Assembly (NCBI GenBank): GCA_963828505.1
Contig: CAWHFM010000009.1
Coordinates: 310,001-374,000 of the forward strand
Reading direction: 5' to 3'
Origin: Bog-473 sp963828505
GTDB lineage: Bacteria; Actinomycetota; Acidimicrobiia; Acidimicrobiales; RAAP-2
DNA: 64,000 bases
A program made the translations under genes and the position numbers. The notes beneath the pieces are model-generated. The model did no database searches, was not told where the DNA came from, and saw only the letters and a list, made by a program, of their open reading frames with translations. This document shows positions 1 through 8,462 of this stretch, in pieces (position 1 is the stretch's first letter; each line of letters begins with the position of its first letter).

Positions 1-891
1 ACGAACCGCATCGCTAAGCAGACGGGTGTCTCCTACGGCGGCCATAGCGTGACCGCAATAGCACTGGTCTCGGATCCACACGTAGCGGTAGTCATAGTTC
101 CGCCCGGCTTCACTGCGCTCGGGCAGGCTGGTGGTGGCTGCAGCCACCATCCCCCCGCTCGAAGCTGTGAGGCCTCGCAAGACCGCGTAGCTGTGGCGAG
201 CGTCCGAGGGGCTGGCGCAGCCCTGCAGTTGGGGAACGGCATCTCTCCAGGCCGCTTCGGTTGCGCTCCATGCTTCCTGGGCCTCAATTGGTTGTTCTGG
301 CAATTGACCTGCGGCAACCTCGAGGACCAAGTCGTGACAATGGCCCGCGGCAATCGACAGGTCCATGGTGAGGTGCCGGCGAGTCCTGTCCGAGCTGGGA
401 CGTGCTGCAGATGCCCCTTGCCACCGAAGATGGTTGGACCCACTGCGCGCGGTCCAGATCCCGCCTTCCCGCTCAATCTCGGTCATGGGATTGTTGCCAT
501 AGTCCGCTCGGGCTTCGAGATGCACGCGCACACGGGCATCTCCCTCCGACGCGATGATCCGTCGAAGCAGTACCGCGCGCGAGGGTTCTCCTGGAAAAGA
601 GAGCGCCTCTCGACACTCGACAATGCCACTTTCGGTGACCCAACGGCTTCGCCAGATCAAAGATCCGGTCTCGTAGTATCCCCCCCAAACGAAGCGAGAC
701 AGCGGGGTGACTGCGTAAATTCCAGTACCACCGATAAGGGAGGTGAATAGGGAGGGGCTATCCCAACTGGGAACGCACAACCAACTGATATCACCTCGCG
801 GGCCGATGAGTGCCCCGCGTTCCCCGTCAGCAAGCAGGGCGTACTCGCGCAACGCGTGGGGCGGAAACTCCGACGCCGCTCTCGTCGTCAT
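1..891 (-). CDS. Glycoside hydrolase family 15 protein (glucoamylase/trehalase-like), 5' part only
   Basis: This reading frame is open for 297 codons from an ATG at 891 to the left window edge, so the C-terminal half is outside. Residues 34-46 read DISWLCVPSWDSP, the signature of the N-terminal domain of bacterial GH15 enzymes, and residues 264-275 read RNYDYRYVWIRD, the start of the (alpha/alpha)6 catalytic barrel. Family members hydrolyse alpha-glucosidic bonds (glucoamylase, trehalase); the substrate cannot be told from this fragment. No signal peptide is visible, so it is probably cytoplasmic. The ATG overlaps the TGA of the preceding gene (ATGA), which suggests translational coupling in a three-gene operon with the small membrane protein and the SDR. 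The family call is firm; the exact activity is inferred. Confidence 0.9.
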   Translation of the reverse strand, partial: MTTRAASEFPPHALREYALLADGERGALIGPRGDISWLCVPSWDSPSLFTSLIGGTGIYAVTPLSRFVWGGYYETGSLIWRSRWVTESGIVECREALSFPGEPSRAVLLRRIIASEGDARVRVHLEARADYGNNPMTEIEREGGIWTARSGSNHLRWQGASAARPSSDRTRRHLTMDLSIAAGHCHDLVLEVAAGQLPEQPIEAQEAWSATEAAWRDAVPQLQGCASPSDARHSYAVLRGLTASSGGMVAAATTSLPERSEAGRNYDYRYVWIRDQCYCGHAMAAVGDTRLLSDAVR

Positions 892-1223
892 CGGCCAATG
901 GCCGTACTGATCGCAATCGATGCCGCCGCCACCCCCGCGGCGGAAAGCGCACTTCGACGGTAGGACCGTCCCGCGAATGCCGCAACGAGCATTGTCGATC
1001 CGTGTACAGCGTCGACGACAGTGCCCCATGCAAGTGCGTCATTGGAAGGGTGGACCGTCAGCCAACAGCCTTGCCCGAGCATGCGGGCACCGAGCACGCG
1101 TACCAGCCAGGTTGGCGGGGGTGATTCCTCACCCGCTGCCCTCACCGAAACGGTATTCGGGAACGCAACCAGAATGATGCCAAGCGCCCCCTGGCTGATT
1201 CCGAATGCTCGCTTCGCATTCAT
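888..1223 (-). CDS. Small integral membrane protein of unknown function
   Basis: A 111-residue protein with three likely membrane segments (about residues 5-24, 60-82 and 90-109) and little else. The stretch RVLGARMLGQG in the middle followed by VDAVHG resembles short DUF4267-type membrane proteins, but this is only a resemblance. It starts at an ATG overlapping the stop of the upstream SDR gene (ATGA) and its own stop overlaps the start of the GH15 gene in the same way. The double overlap is the best evidence that it is a real gene and is expressed with both neighbours. No function can be assigned. Confidence 0.75.
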   Translation of the reverse strand: MNAKRAFGISQGALGIILVAFPNTVSVRAAGEESPPPTWLVRVLGARMLGQGCWLTVHPSNDALAWGTVVDAVHGSTMLVAAFAGRSYRRSALSAAGVAAASIAISTAIGR

Positions 1224-2224
1224 CGTCGGCGGCTTATCAGTAGAGCAAGCCCAGCGAGCGACGCGAGACCCACGCCAATCAGTTTGTGATGATGCGAGAG
1301 CCAGAGCTGCGGGTCATCATCATGAGATTTGTCGTCGAAGATGCCGTGCGAGCCGAAATCCTTTCCATCGATCCCATCGGCGGGATCCCAAAGATTGACT
1401 GGTGCATCTGGACTCTGGGGCTCCGAGGCCTGTTGGGACGAAAATCCTGTTCTGCCGAGGTATCTGTCCAGCACCCCGGGCACAATGGCATTGGCGGCAA
1501 GCGTCGCCATGGTTGAGGCGCCCACCCAATATTCGCGTCGTTGTGGGTGGTCAGCGGCAAAGAGCACGCCGCGGGCAGCGAACTCCGGCTGATAGATCGG
1601 CGGCACTGGTTGCGCCTGGCGGGGAAGGCGAGATAACACCCACGAGAACTGCGGGGTGTTCACCGCCGGCATCTGCACCATCGTCACGTGGACGTTGCTC
1701 TCGTCGTGGAGCAACTCGCACCGTAACGCCTCGTTGAAGCCCTGGATGGCGTGCTTCGCTCCGCAATAGGCACTTTGCAGCGGGATACCCCGGTAGGCCA
1801 AGGCGGAGCCGACTTGAATGATGGTGCCTCGATCGCGGGGCTTCATGTATTTGAGAGCGGCCATCGTGCCGTATACGTAGCCCAGGTAGCTCACCTCGGT
1901 GACCCTTTTGTACTCGTCAGGTGCAATCTGATCGAAGGGCGCAAACACCGAGGTGAAGGCCACGTTGACCCAGACCTCAATCGGGCCCATCTCCTTCTCG
2001 ACCATCTTTGCTGCCGCCTGTACCTGTTTGGACTCGGCGACGTCGGTCGGGATAGTCAGGGCCACGCCTCCTGCAGACCGGACATCCTCGGCCGCTCCAT
2101 CTAGCCCTTTTCTGCCGCGGGCAAGCAGCGCCACAGAACAGCCGCGGGCCCCGAAGGCTTGAGCGACAGCGCGTCCAATGCCTCCGCTCGCTCCGGTGAC
2201 GACGACGACCTGATTGGGTGACAT
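1220..2224 (-). CDS. SDR family oxidoreductase with C-terminal membrane anchor
   Basis: Classical short-chain dehydrogenase/reductase of 334 residues. The dinucleotide-binding motif TGASGGIG is at residues 10-17 and the catalytic Ser-Tyr-Lys set is visible as S140, Y153 and K157 (YCGAK). Family members carry out NAD(P)-dependent alcohol/ketone interconversion. The protein is longer than the usual 250 residues: the extra C-terminus ends in a hydrophobic helix followed by a basic ISRRR tail, so it is probably tethered to the inner face of the membrane. It is first in an overlapping operon with a small membrane protein and a GH15 hydrolase, an arrangement that suggests a sugar or sugar-alcohol role (inference). 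The start at ATG 2224 places the Rossmann motif at the usual distance. Confidence 0.88.
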   Translation of the reverse strand: MSPNQVVVVTGASGGIGRAVAQAFGARGCSVALLARGRKGLDGAAEDVRSAGGVALTIPTDVAESKQVQAAAKMVEKEMGPIEVWVNVAFTSVFAPFDQIAPDEYKRVTEVSYLGYVYGTMAALKYMKPRDRGTIIQVGSALAYRGIPLQSAYCGAKHAIQGFNEALRCELLHDESNVHVTMVQMPAVNTPQFSWVLSRLPRQAQPVPPIYQPEFAARGVLFAADHPQRREYWVGASTMATLAANAIVPGVLDRYLGRTGFSSQQASEPQSPDAPVNLWDPADGIDGKDFGSHGIFDDKSHDDDPQLWLSHHHKLIGVGLASLAGLALLISRRR

Positions 2225-2440
2225 ACAACCATCCTTGCGGGAGTTGCTCGCGAAGATTCAACTGACTTCGTCCTTGCCGCTCTACGCCAGAACCACGTCC
2301 TCGTGTGAGGAAACCCTGGAGAAGACAAGGTCGTGTCACCCGAGAGCATGTCTGACTGCGCGATAAACTATGACGGCGTCTACTCGCATCACGCTACCCT
2401 TCACCTGAATGAGCGAAACATCCGGCCAGGGTCCGAGGCT

Positions 2441-3067
2441 ATGGAGACTGTAGGAGCTCGCTGCTCGGTTGCTGCCGTGCTGGGTGTTGTCGCAGGGATC
2501 GTCGCTGCCCTGATCATGGCATGGCAGGCTGCGATCCTCGTGGGCTGGGATGCTGCGGCCATCTGTTTCTTGGTCTGGACCTGGAAGATCGTGGGGCGTT
2601 TGGATGCGGCTGGAACCAAGCGCCACGCCAATGTGGAGGACGCCAGCCGGCGCACGGCTGAGGCAATCGTCCTTGTCGCCGGAGTAGCGCTTCTCGCTGC
2701 CGTTGGGTTGGTTCTGATCAAGGCAGGGCAGTCTCATGGCGGCACGAAGGCGTATCTCATCACCGTCGGAATTCTGAGCGTCGTCCTTTCGTGGGCGAGC
2801 GTCCACACGGTATTCATGCTGCGGTACACCAGGTCTCATTATCAGGCTCCGGAGGGTGGGGTTGATTTCAACGAAAAGGACCCTCCTGCCTACCTCGACT
2901 TTGCCTACCTCGCCTTCACGATCGGCATGACCTTTCAGGTCTCAGACACCGATCTGACGACGAAACCGATCCGCAGAATTGCCCTCTCGCACGCCTTGAT
3001 GTCCTACCTGTTCGGTGCCGTTATAGTGGCGATTGCCATCAACATCGTGGCGAGCCTCTTGGGCTGA
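2441..3067 (+). CDS. DUF1345 family membrane protein
   Basis: Integral membrane protein with about five hydrophobic segments. The conserved DUF1345 signature is clear near the C-terminus (DFAYLAFTIGMTFQVSDTD, about residues 150-170 of this start), followed by a final transmembrane helix. The function of the family is unknown. The frame is open further upstream to a GTG at 2333, but the extra 36 residues look unlike the family, so the ATG at 2441, preceded by a GAGG, is preferred. It stands alone, divergent from the SDR operon. Confidence 0.8.
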   Translation: METVGARCSVAAVLGVVAGIVAALIMAWQAAILVGWDAAAICFLVWTWKIVGRLDAAGTKRHANVEDASRRTAEAIVLVAGVALLAAVGLVLIKAGQSHGGTKAYLITVGILSVVLSWASVHTVFMLRYTRSHYQAPEGGVDFNEKDPPAYLDFAYLAFTIGMTFQVSDTDLTTKPIRRIALSHALMSYLFGAVIVAIAINIVASLLG

Positions 3068-3105
3068 CACTTTTAGGGTCGACTGAAGCCGTGTCACCCC
3101 TAAAA
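3065..3105. repeat. Interlocking inverted repeats downstream of the DUF1345 gene
   Basis: Two perfect inverted repeats are interleaved rather than nested: TGACAC (3065-3070) pairs with GTGTCA (3091-3096), and TTTTAGGG (3071-3078) pairs with CCCTAAAA (3098-3105). In RNA the two stems could exclude each other or form a pseudoknot. It lies at the stop codon of the DUF1345 gene, so a transcription terminator is one reading; the end of a lost insertion sequence is another. Confidence 0.4.
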
Positions 3106-3730
3106 GCGGAGATCTCGGTCAGGTATCGGCTGTCGATCTCAGTGGCGATGCAGATCGGTCGCGCCGATGAGCTCTGATTTGACGGGCCCGATGCTTATGA
3201 CAATGACGTGGAGGCCGCTCCTCGAACCGTTCCAAGGCCCTGGACCGATTCCACCATGGCCGCCTTGTTCCTCGACGTGAGACGCCCATTTGCGTCTCAG
3301 AGATTCGACATAGGCCTCGGCCCCAATGGGAGCTTCGGCGATCCCGAGTCACTGCCTTCCGCAACGACTCAAACGAGATCCACTGCCGGACGATTCGCCA
3401 GGGAGTTGAATACCTCCTGAGGTGCCGAATCGGTCAGTGGTGTTGATGACGATGATCCTCGTCGAGGTCCAGCCAACTGGATGCTCGTTCCTCAGCGAGC
3501 CACAGGCTCGGGATCGGGAATCGGAGAAGGAGGGTTCGGCTCGGGTTCGGGTTCAATGGGGGTCGGATCTTGGGGGATGGTCATCTATCGCCGGTACCCC
3601 CAACGGGCGGCTTTGAAAACGACCCTCTTGAGTCCCAGGCTACGCACGGATAGCTCGGCGGCTGATGTGGATTCCGCAGTGAGCGGGACAGAGGCCCCGC
3701 TCACTGCGGCAATCCGTCTGAGGAGACCGG
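3068..3730. other. Intergenic stretch, no conserved gene recognised
   Basis: Between the DUF1345 gene and the secreted repeat protein I see only short frames without recognisable homology, a Gly/Ser-coding low-complexity patch near 3500-3570 (Pro/Glu-rich on the opposite strand, listed separately as a small ORF), and the inverted repeats at its left end. Confidence 0.5.
3492..3584 (-). CDS. Possible 30-residue proline/glutamate-rich peptide
   Basis: A short frame with ATG at 3584 codes for 30 residues made largely of Pro-Glu and Pro-Asp dipeptides (for example PTPIEPEPEPNPPSPIP). A G-rich tract lies upstream. The strongly biased composition could reflect a real acidic extended peptide or only low-complexity DNA. 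No homologue is recognised from memory with confidence. Confidence 0.25.
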   Translation of the reverse strand: MTIPQDPTPIEPEPEPNPPSPIPDPEPVAR

Positions 3731-6046
3731 TCAGACGGCGGATCCAAAGAACGGCATATTTTCGCCCGGAGGGCTGAAGGTGAAGAGCCCGCCGTCTGAA
3801 GCCACCAACCAGTAGCCGTCGTAGGAGTTGTTGTTGAACCCGCCGACGACCGGCTTGTTCAGGTGGATACTCCCGGTCGAACCGAAGAAGGGGGCATTGA
3901 AGGAGAACACGCCCCCGTCCGATGCGATCAGGCGATAACCGCTTCCATCAGAGACGGGCGCCATGCCCACCACAGGCTGGTTCAGGCGGATGCTCCCTGT
4001 CGAGCCCTCGAAGGGCGCGTTGAAGGAGAACACCCCGCCGTCAGACGCGACCAGCCAATAGCCGCCGGTCATCCGGTCGAGGCCCATGCCGACGACCGGC
4101 TTGTTGAGGGTGAGATTGCCGGTCGAACCCTGGAAGGGCGCGTTGAAGGAGAACACCCCGCCGTCGGAGGCGACCAGCCAGTAACCGGTTCCGTTCAGCG
4201 TGGCGGTCATGCCGACCACCGGCTTGTTGAGTTTGAGGCTGCCTGTCGAGCCCTGGAAGGGCGCGTTGAAGGAGAACACCCCGCCGTCCGCCGCCACGAG
4301 CCAGTAGCCACCTGTCGCCCGGTCGACGGCCATGCCGACGATGGGCTGGTTGAGCTTCGCGCCCGTGAGCGAGCCGTAGCAGGTGGCGGCGCCGAAGGCT
4401 GCGACGTCGCCGGCCGCGTCCACCTCGAAGTACCCGGTGCCGTCATCGAGGGCGGCGCCTCCGACCACCGAGCCCGAGGGCAAGGTGGACATGCAGTTCG
4501 TCTGCACAGGTCCCGGTGTGGGCGAACTGCCCCCCGGAAGCGTCTGGAACCACAGATAGGCATTGGTGGGAACCTCGCCCACGCCGTCAACGCCAATCCC
4601 ACTACCCGAGACATTCTCCAGAGCCTTGACCGCGGAGTAGTTCTTGGCATTCTCCACCGAGGCCAGCCCGGTGGGTGAGGTCACCGGGATGACGATCACG
4701 TTCCACCACTCCGGCTGATCACCGTTGCGCGTTGTCAACAGGTGGTCGTGCCCGGGCAACGCAACGTTCTCCAGCGATGCCGCTGGTGCGCCAAGGACCG
4801 GCGCCAGCTGTGACAGGTCGATGGTGGCCGGATGATCGATGCAGGTGATCGCACTCGAGCACTGGTCGTACGCCACCGGCGGGCTGGAGTAAAGCGGGAC
4901 CGGGATATACAGCGGGTCGATCTGGCTATTGGTCCGGGTGGGGGTCGGCGGCGTTGTATCCGACACGCCAGGCGGAACCGACGTCGGGTCCGAGCCGGCT
5001 TCGCAGCCCGATGACGAACGAACCGTTACCGTCGTTGTGCCGCAGTAATACGGCTCCGTATAGAGCGCCTCCACGTCCTGGCCGTCGATCCAGTCACGAC
5101 TTATACCGATGTTCTGACAATTCGGCGCCGTGGCACCACAGTCGTTCTTCAGATTGTTGAACGTGGTCCCCGGCTCCACCTGGCTTGCCGGTGGTGGGCC
5201 CGGAGGCGCGGCCACGGGACTGCCGGGAGGAGCCGTCGCGCTGAGATTCGCAGCCATGGCCGGGGATTCAGTTCCGGGCAGCACCTGGAAGAACAAGAAC
5301 GCGTTCGTGGGGACCGAGACGGCCGTGCCTCCACTGACGGCAGCGTTGATGGCCGTGACATTGGTCAAGGTATTGAACGTGGCCGCATCGGTCGTGGCGA
5401 TGACCTGTACGTTCCACCACTCCGGCAGGCCGTTGTTCCGCGTGCCCACGATGTGGTTGTGAGCGGGAATCGGAACGTTCGACACGCTCGGTGGTGACGG
5501 ATCACCCGGTAAGGCGGAAGCGATGCGGGAGAGGTCGATAGTCGGCGGATGATCGATACAGGTGGCCGTGGCCGTGCACTGGGTGGGGGGCGGGTTGGCG
5601 AACAGCGGCACCGCTATGTACAGCGTGCCACTGTGAGTGGTGTTGCCAAGCGACGTCCCCGAGCTACCCGACGATACGGGACTCGGTGTGGGCGACGGTC
5701 CTGCTCCGGCTTCGCAGCCAGTCGACGCCGCCGACGGTACGTTGGCGTCGCAGTAGTAGTTCTCGCTGTAGAGGAGATCGACGTTGGTCCCGTTGTAATA
5801 GCCATTGGACTCCCCGACTTGACCACAGGTAGGGGAGTCGTTCCCACAGTTGTACTGCAGCGGATCGATGGTCGTGCCGCTGTCGCCCGAGGGCGGTGGC
5901 ACCTGCACCGCTGCGCCAGCCGACACGGCCGTGGCGACCTGGGTGGATATGACCCCCGCCACCCCGAAGACGACGACGAACAATGCGGCGAGCAGTGTCG
6001 TCACCATTCGGAGGGGGCCACGCATCAGATGAGTCCGTTGCTTCAC
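3731..6046 (-). CDS. Secreted protein: duplicated PEWWNV domain plus C-terminal propeller-like repeats
   Basis: A 771-residue exported protein. The start chosen is GTG 6046 (KQRTHLMRG...), preceded by AAAGG, which gives a basic N-terminus and a hydrophobic signal segment at about residues 14-36. Two related domains of roughly 200-240 residues follow. Each has a Cys-rich opening (NCGNDSPTC / DCGATAPNC), a YYC motif, CIDHP.TIDLS, an HNH or HDH triplet and then LPEWWNV / QPEWWNV. Residues 538-771 are six 41-42 residue units of the GYWLVASDGGVFSFNAPF type, expected to form a beta-propeller. There is no C-terminal anchor, so it is probably released or held on the cell surface. The domains are not recognised functionally. 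It is monocistronic as far as can be seen. Confidence 0.85.
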   Translation of the reverse strand: MKQRTHLMRGPLRMVTTLLAALFVVVFGVAGVISTQVATAVSAGAAVQVPPPSGDSGTTIDPLQYNCGNDSPTCGQVGESNGYYNGTNVDLLYSENYYCDANVPSAASTGCEAGAGPSPTPSPVSSGSSGTSLGNTTHSGTLYIAVPLFANPPPTQCTATATCIDHPPTIDLSRIASALPGDPSPPSVSNVPIPAHNHIVGTRNNGLPEWWNVQVIATTDAATFNTLTNVTAINAAVSGGTAVSVPTNAFLFFQVLPGTESPAMAANLSATAPPGSPVAAPPGPPPASQVEPGTTFNNLKNDCGATAPNCQNIGISRDWIDGQDVEALYTEPYYCGTTTVTVRSSSGCEAGSDPTSVPPGVSDTTPPTPTRTNSQIDPLYIPVPLYSSPPVAYDQCSSAITCIDHPATIDLSQLAPVLGAPAASLENVALPGHDHLLTTRNGDQPEWWNVIVIPVTSPTGLASVENAKNYSAVKALENVSGSGIGVDGVGEVPTNAYLWFQTLPGGSSPTPGPVQTNCMSTLPSGSVVGGAALDDGTGYFEVDAAGDVAAFGAATCYGSLTGAKLNQPIVGMAVDRATGGYWLVAADGGVFSFNAPFQGSTGSLKLNKPVVGMTATLNGTGYWLVASDGGVFSFNAPFQGSTGNLTLNKPVVGMGLDRMTGGYWLVASDGGVFSFNAPFEGSTGSIRLNQPVVGMAPVSDGSGYRLIASDGGVFSFNAPFFGSTGSIHLNKPVVGGFNNNSYDGYWLVASDGGLFTFSPPGENMPFFGSAV
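3734..4435 (-). repeat. Six tandem coding repeats (41-42 residues each)
   Basis: The 3' third of the secreted gene consists of about 123-bp units coding GYWLVASDGGVFSFNAPF followed by GSTG..LNKPVVGM. The four inner copies are nearly identical at protein level; the first (GYFEVDAAGDVAAFG) and last are divergent. The same unit type recurs in the giant surface protein at 41.3-42.0 kb. Confidence 0.9.
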
Positions 6047-6389
6047 TTCATTCACCTTTCCTAGGGAGAGCGACGCTGCGCTGCTGCCCTCCGGCCCAGG
6101 CAAGGCCCAGCCGAAGTCCATGGAGTGACCACGCCGCAGGTCGTGCTGACGCGCGCCGGCAATGTCCACGGATGATGTTCGGTGCGGTGCGGCCAATCGG
6201 ATGCCGTCGCTAATCGATGGGCAGCGTGATCGACGGGTCGAGTTGGCGCAGCGCGCGCAAACCGGTCTCACGAGAATGATCATTGCGGCGTCGAGCGCTG
6301 GCGGCCGGTGACGGTCCCAACGGGTGTTTAGCCGGCAGTCTGGTCGTACTCGGTATGTGGGATAAGTCCCCATTCGTCGTCGGCGAGAC

Positions 6390-6620
6390 GTCGTGCCACC
6401 GCACTTCACGGTCCGCGTTTGTCAAGTCGGGCATTCATCTTGGTCGATCTCGGCTTGTCTTAGCCGTTCCGCCGTTTGTCTCGCTCAGATCGAGATCCGT
6501 GGTCACCTGCCCGATGTTGCCATCACGGCGCTGACACCGCTCGACGATCTCAGCCTTGAACTCTGGGGTGAGCGACCGGCGGGCACGTGCGGTCTTCATC
6601 TCCATGGTCTTCATCTCCAT
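6390..6620 (-). pseudogene. IS3-family transposase OrfA remnant, frameshifted
   Basis: From ATG 6620, with a good AAAAGGAGA ribosome site, the frame reads RRSLTPEFKAEIVERCQRRD and then IGQV..DLDLSETNG, the helix-turn-helix start of IS3/IS51-type OrfA proteins. After that the homology continues only by changing frame: LRQAEIDQDECPT, then LTNADREVRW, where the family has RQAEID.G.RPGLT..ERE. OrfB and the insertion-sequence ends are absent. A 15-bp duplication (ATGGAGATGAAGACC twice, 6591-6620) sits at the start. A dead fragment of an old insertion. Confidence 0.75.
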
Positions 6621-6773
6621 GGTCTCCTTTTGGACAGCCTCTTTGGGGTTGGGCCCGCGATGGTCGATGTCCGTCAAATCGGAGGAAGCGCACCCATCAC
6701 CCTCGAACGAGCTCATATCTCAGGTTCGCTCCTGGGTGGTTTCCCAAGTTCCGGAGGGGGTAGAACGAGTTGC

Positions 6774-7304
6774 ATGCCACTCTCACGGCGTATTGCTCGA
6801 CCTCTGCTGGCATCGATTTTTGTGGTCGGAGGCTTGGATGCCGTCCGTCATCCCGCTGGCAAGGCCAAGAAAGCTGAAGTGGTGAGTGAACCGCTCAGCA
6901 AGAAATCCGAACTCGTTCCTTCCGACCCAGAGACTCTCGTGCGGATCAACGGAGGTATCCAAATAGGCGCCGGCCTGCTCTTGGCGACTGGAGCGTTTCG
7001 GCGGCTCGCTGCTCTTACCCTGATTGGTTCGATCATTCCGACTACGTATGCCGGTCACCGATTTTGGGAGGAAACCGACCAGGCCACTCGAGCCGAGCAA
7101 AAGATACATTTTCTGAAAAATCTGGGTCTCCTCGGTGGGCTCATTCTGGTGACCTTCGACCGAGAAGGCGAAGCATCGCTGGGACGGGGCGCGAAGAGGA
7201 GAGCCCGCCACGCAGAAGCAGCGCTCTCGACGAGAGGAGCAGGCGGCGTCACCGCACGACCACAGTCCGAGACCGCGTCTGATTCGTACCTCGCAAGCGA
7301 GTAG
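6774..7304 (+). CDS. DoxX family membrane protein
   Basis: A 176-residue protein with the DoxX/DoxD layout: N-terminal helix IARPLLASIFVVGGLDAV, a conserved LVRINGGIQIGAGLLLATG helix and a third helix ending in PTTYAGHRFWEE, then a fourth helix near LGLLGGLILV. DoxX proteins are small four-helix membrane proteins linked to thiol or quinone redox in some bacteria; the role here is not known. The start at ATG 6774 follows GGAGGGGG and removes a long unrelated upstream extension. The last 40 residues are a basic, disordered cytoplasmic tail. Confidence 0.85.
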   Translation: MPLSRRIARPLLASIFVVGGLDAVRHPAGKAKKAEVVSEPLSKKSELVPSDPETLVRINGGIQIGAGLLLATGAFRRLAALTLIGSIIPTTYAGHRFWEETDQATRAEQKIHFLKNLGLLGGLILVTFDREGEASLGRGAKRRARHAEAALSTRGAGGVTARPQSETASDSYLASE

Positions 7305-7353
7305 GAGAGCAATCCGACAGGCATCTACCGTTGGTCGACGCGCCAAACGAGAA

Positions 7354-7608
7354 GTGCGTGCGGTGGCCGCGGACTCCAGTCAGAAGATAGCGGACGGATC
7401 AGCAGGCTTGCGACAAATCCATGGCGCCGTCAAAGACGCTGTTCGGGAGTCGAGTGAAGTCGCAGTTCAGGCAGTACAACAAGCTACCTCCGTCGTGGCC
7501 GACGCGGCGCGGCAGTTCGAGCCGATCGCTCAGACGGCTGCGCGTTCGGGCCTGGCGAGGACGACAGATCTACTATCCAAATTGAGTGACCAGGTGCCGA
7601 CCCACTGA
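7354..7608 (+). CDS. Hypothetical small helical protein
   Basis: An 84-residue frame from GTG 7354, rich in Ala, Gln, Val and Ser, with an amphipathic helical pattern (VKDAVRESSEVAVQAVQQ) similar to small phasin- or apolipoprotein-like proteins. It follows the DoxX gene by 50 bp on the same strand and could be co-transcribed. The start is uncertain because the frame stays open upstream. No family is recognised. Confidence 0.4.
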   Translation: MRAVAADSSQKIADGSAGLRQIHGAVKDAVRESSEVAVQAVQQATSVVADAARQFEPIAQTAARSGLARTTDLLSKLSDQVPTH

Positions 7609-7720
7609 TTGTCGGTGATTGCTTGGCTGGGGCGACCGGCATTGAGCGGTCGGTGACCCGGTTGACTATTCAGGCAGCGGAGAAGCATGTGGCAAATCTG
7701 AGCGGGCTAAGTGGCATCCG

Positions 7721-8134
7721 ATGACAAGGACCGATTTCCGTGCCGGGGTTTCGGTTGTGTGCGCTGGGAAGAAATGCGTCCGAGCGTGTGAACACGAAGC
7801 GCTGGTCCGATCGCTGTGCAAGGTGGGCACTGTTCAGGTCGTGCGCTGCCAAAAGATCTGCCGTGGCTCGGTGGTAGGAGCAGTTCTCGACGGAGATCTC
7901 GAATGGTTCGAACGAATCGATTCCGCTCGGCTGTGCGTGGCAATGAAGAAGGTGGTCGCACTGGGATCTCGCCGCGCCCTCCCCGCTGGACTGAGGAAAC
8001 GGAGGATCAAGAGCCTCCGAGGTGCGCCTCCACGGCAAGCGCCCCGATCGTCGGATCGCAGCACAGAACCGGGTGATCCTTTCAACGCCACGGTGATCGA
8101 GGTCGCGTTTCGGGAAGGCCACGCCTTCGCCTAA
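7721..8134 (+). CDS. (2Fe-2S) ferredoxin domain protein
   Basis: A 137-residue protein whose first 85 residues match the thioredoxin-fold [2Fe-2S] ferredoxin type. VVCAGKKCVRACEHEAL supplies the first Cys pair and VVRCQKICRGSVVGAVLDGD the second (CAGKKC...C...C..IC), followed by the usual LEWFERI segment. The C-terminal 50 residues are basic and apparently unstructured. Such proteins carry one electron in the cytosol; no partner oxidoreductase lies nearby. ATG 7721 is the natural start just before the first motif. Confidence 0.78.
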   Translation: MTRTDFRAGVSVVCAGKKCVRACEHEALVRSLCKVGTVQVVRCQKICRGSVVGAVLDGDLEWFERIDSARLCVAMKKVVALGSRRALPAGLRKRRIKSLRGAPPRQAPRSSDRSTEPGDPFNATVIEVAFREGHAFA

Positions 8135-8255
8135 AGGGTCATCGGCGGGGGGCCGCGACCTGCTGACGAAGTCAGGCCGCCGCTTCGGTTCTCCCCATCG
8201 AACGGCCTACGCGAGGCTCCGATCGGAACGGTGCCGATGTCAGGGAACGGGCTAG

Positions 8256-8462
8256 CTACTCAACGATCGGTTCTGAGCCGTGTGCAGCTTCTCCAATGCG
8301 GTCCTCGGACTCCTGCAAAATGGCCTCAGCTTGTGCTGCTGGGTCCTCGCTGTTTGCTTCCTCCGGTGGCCTTCCTTCGGCCCGACTCGTTACGTCTTCC
8401 GGATCAGGCGTGCCACCCGTCAGCTCACCGGCCTCGTGCGCCGATTCTCCATCATTGCTCAT
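8256..8462 (-). CDS. Small acidic hypothetical protein
   Basis: A 68-residue, very acidic soluble protein (many Glu, Asp, Ala and Pro; EEANSEDPAAQAEAILQES). It has a convincing AAAGGAA ribosome site seven bases before ATG 8462, which is the main support. The composition suggests an intrinsically disordered protein. No homologue is recognised. Confidence 0.55.
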   Translation of the reverse strand: MSNDGESAHEAGELTGGTPDPEDVTSRAEGRPPEEANSEDPAAQAEAILQESEDRIGEAAHGSEPIVE

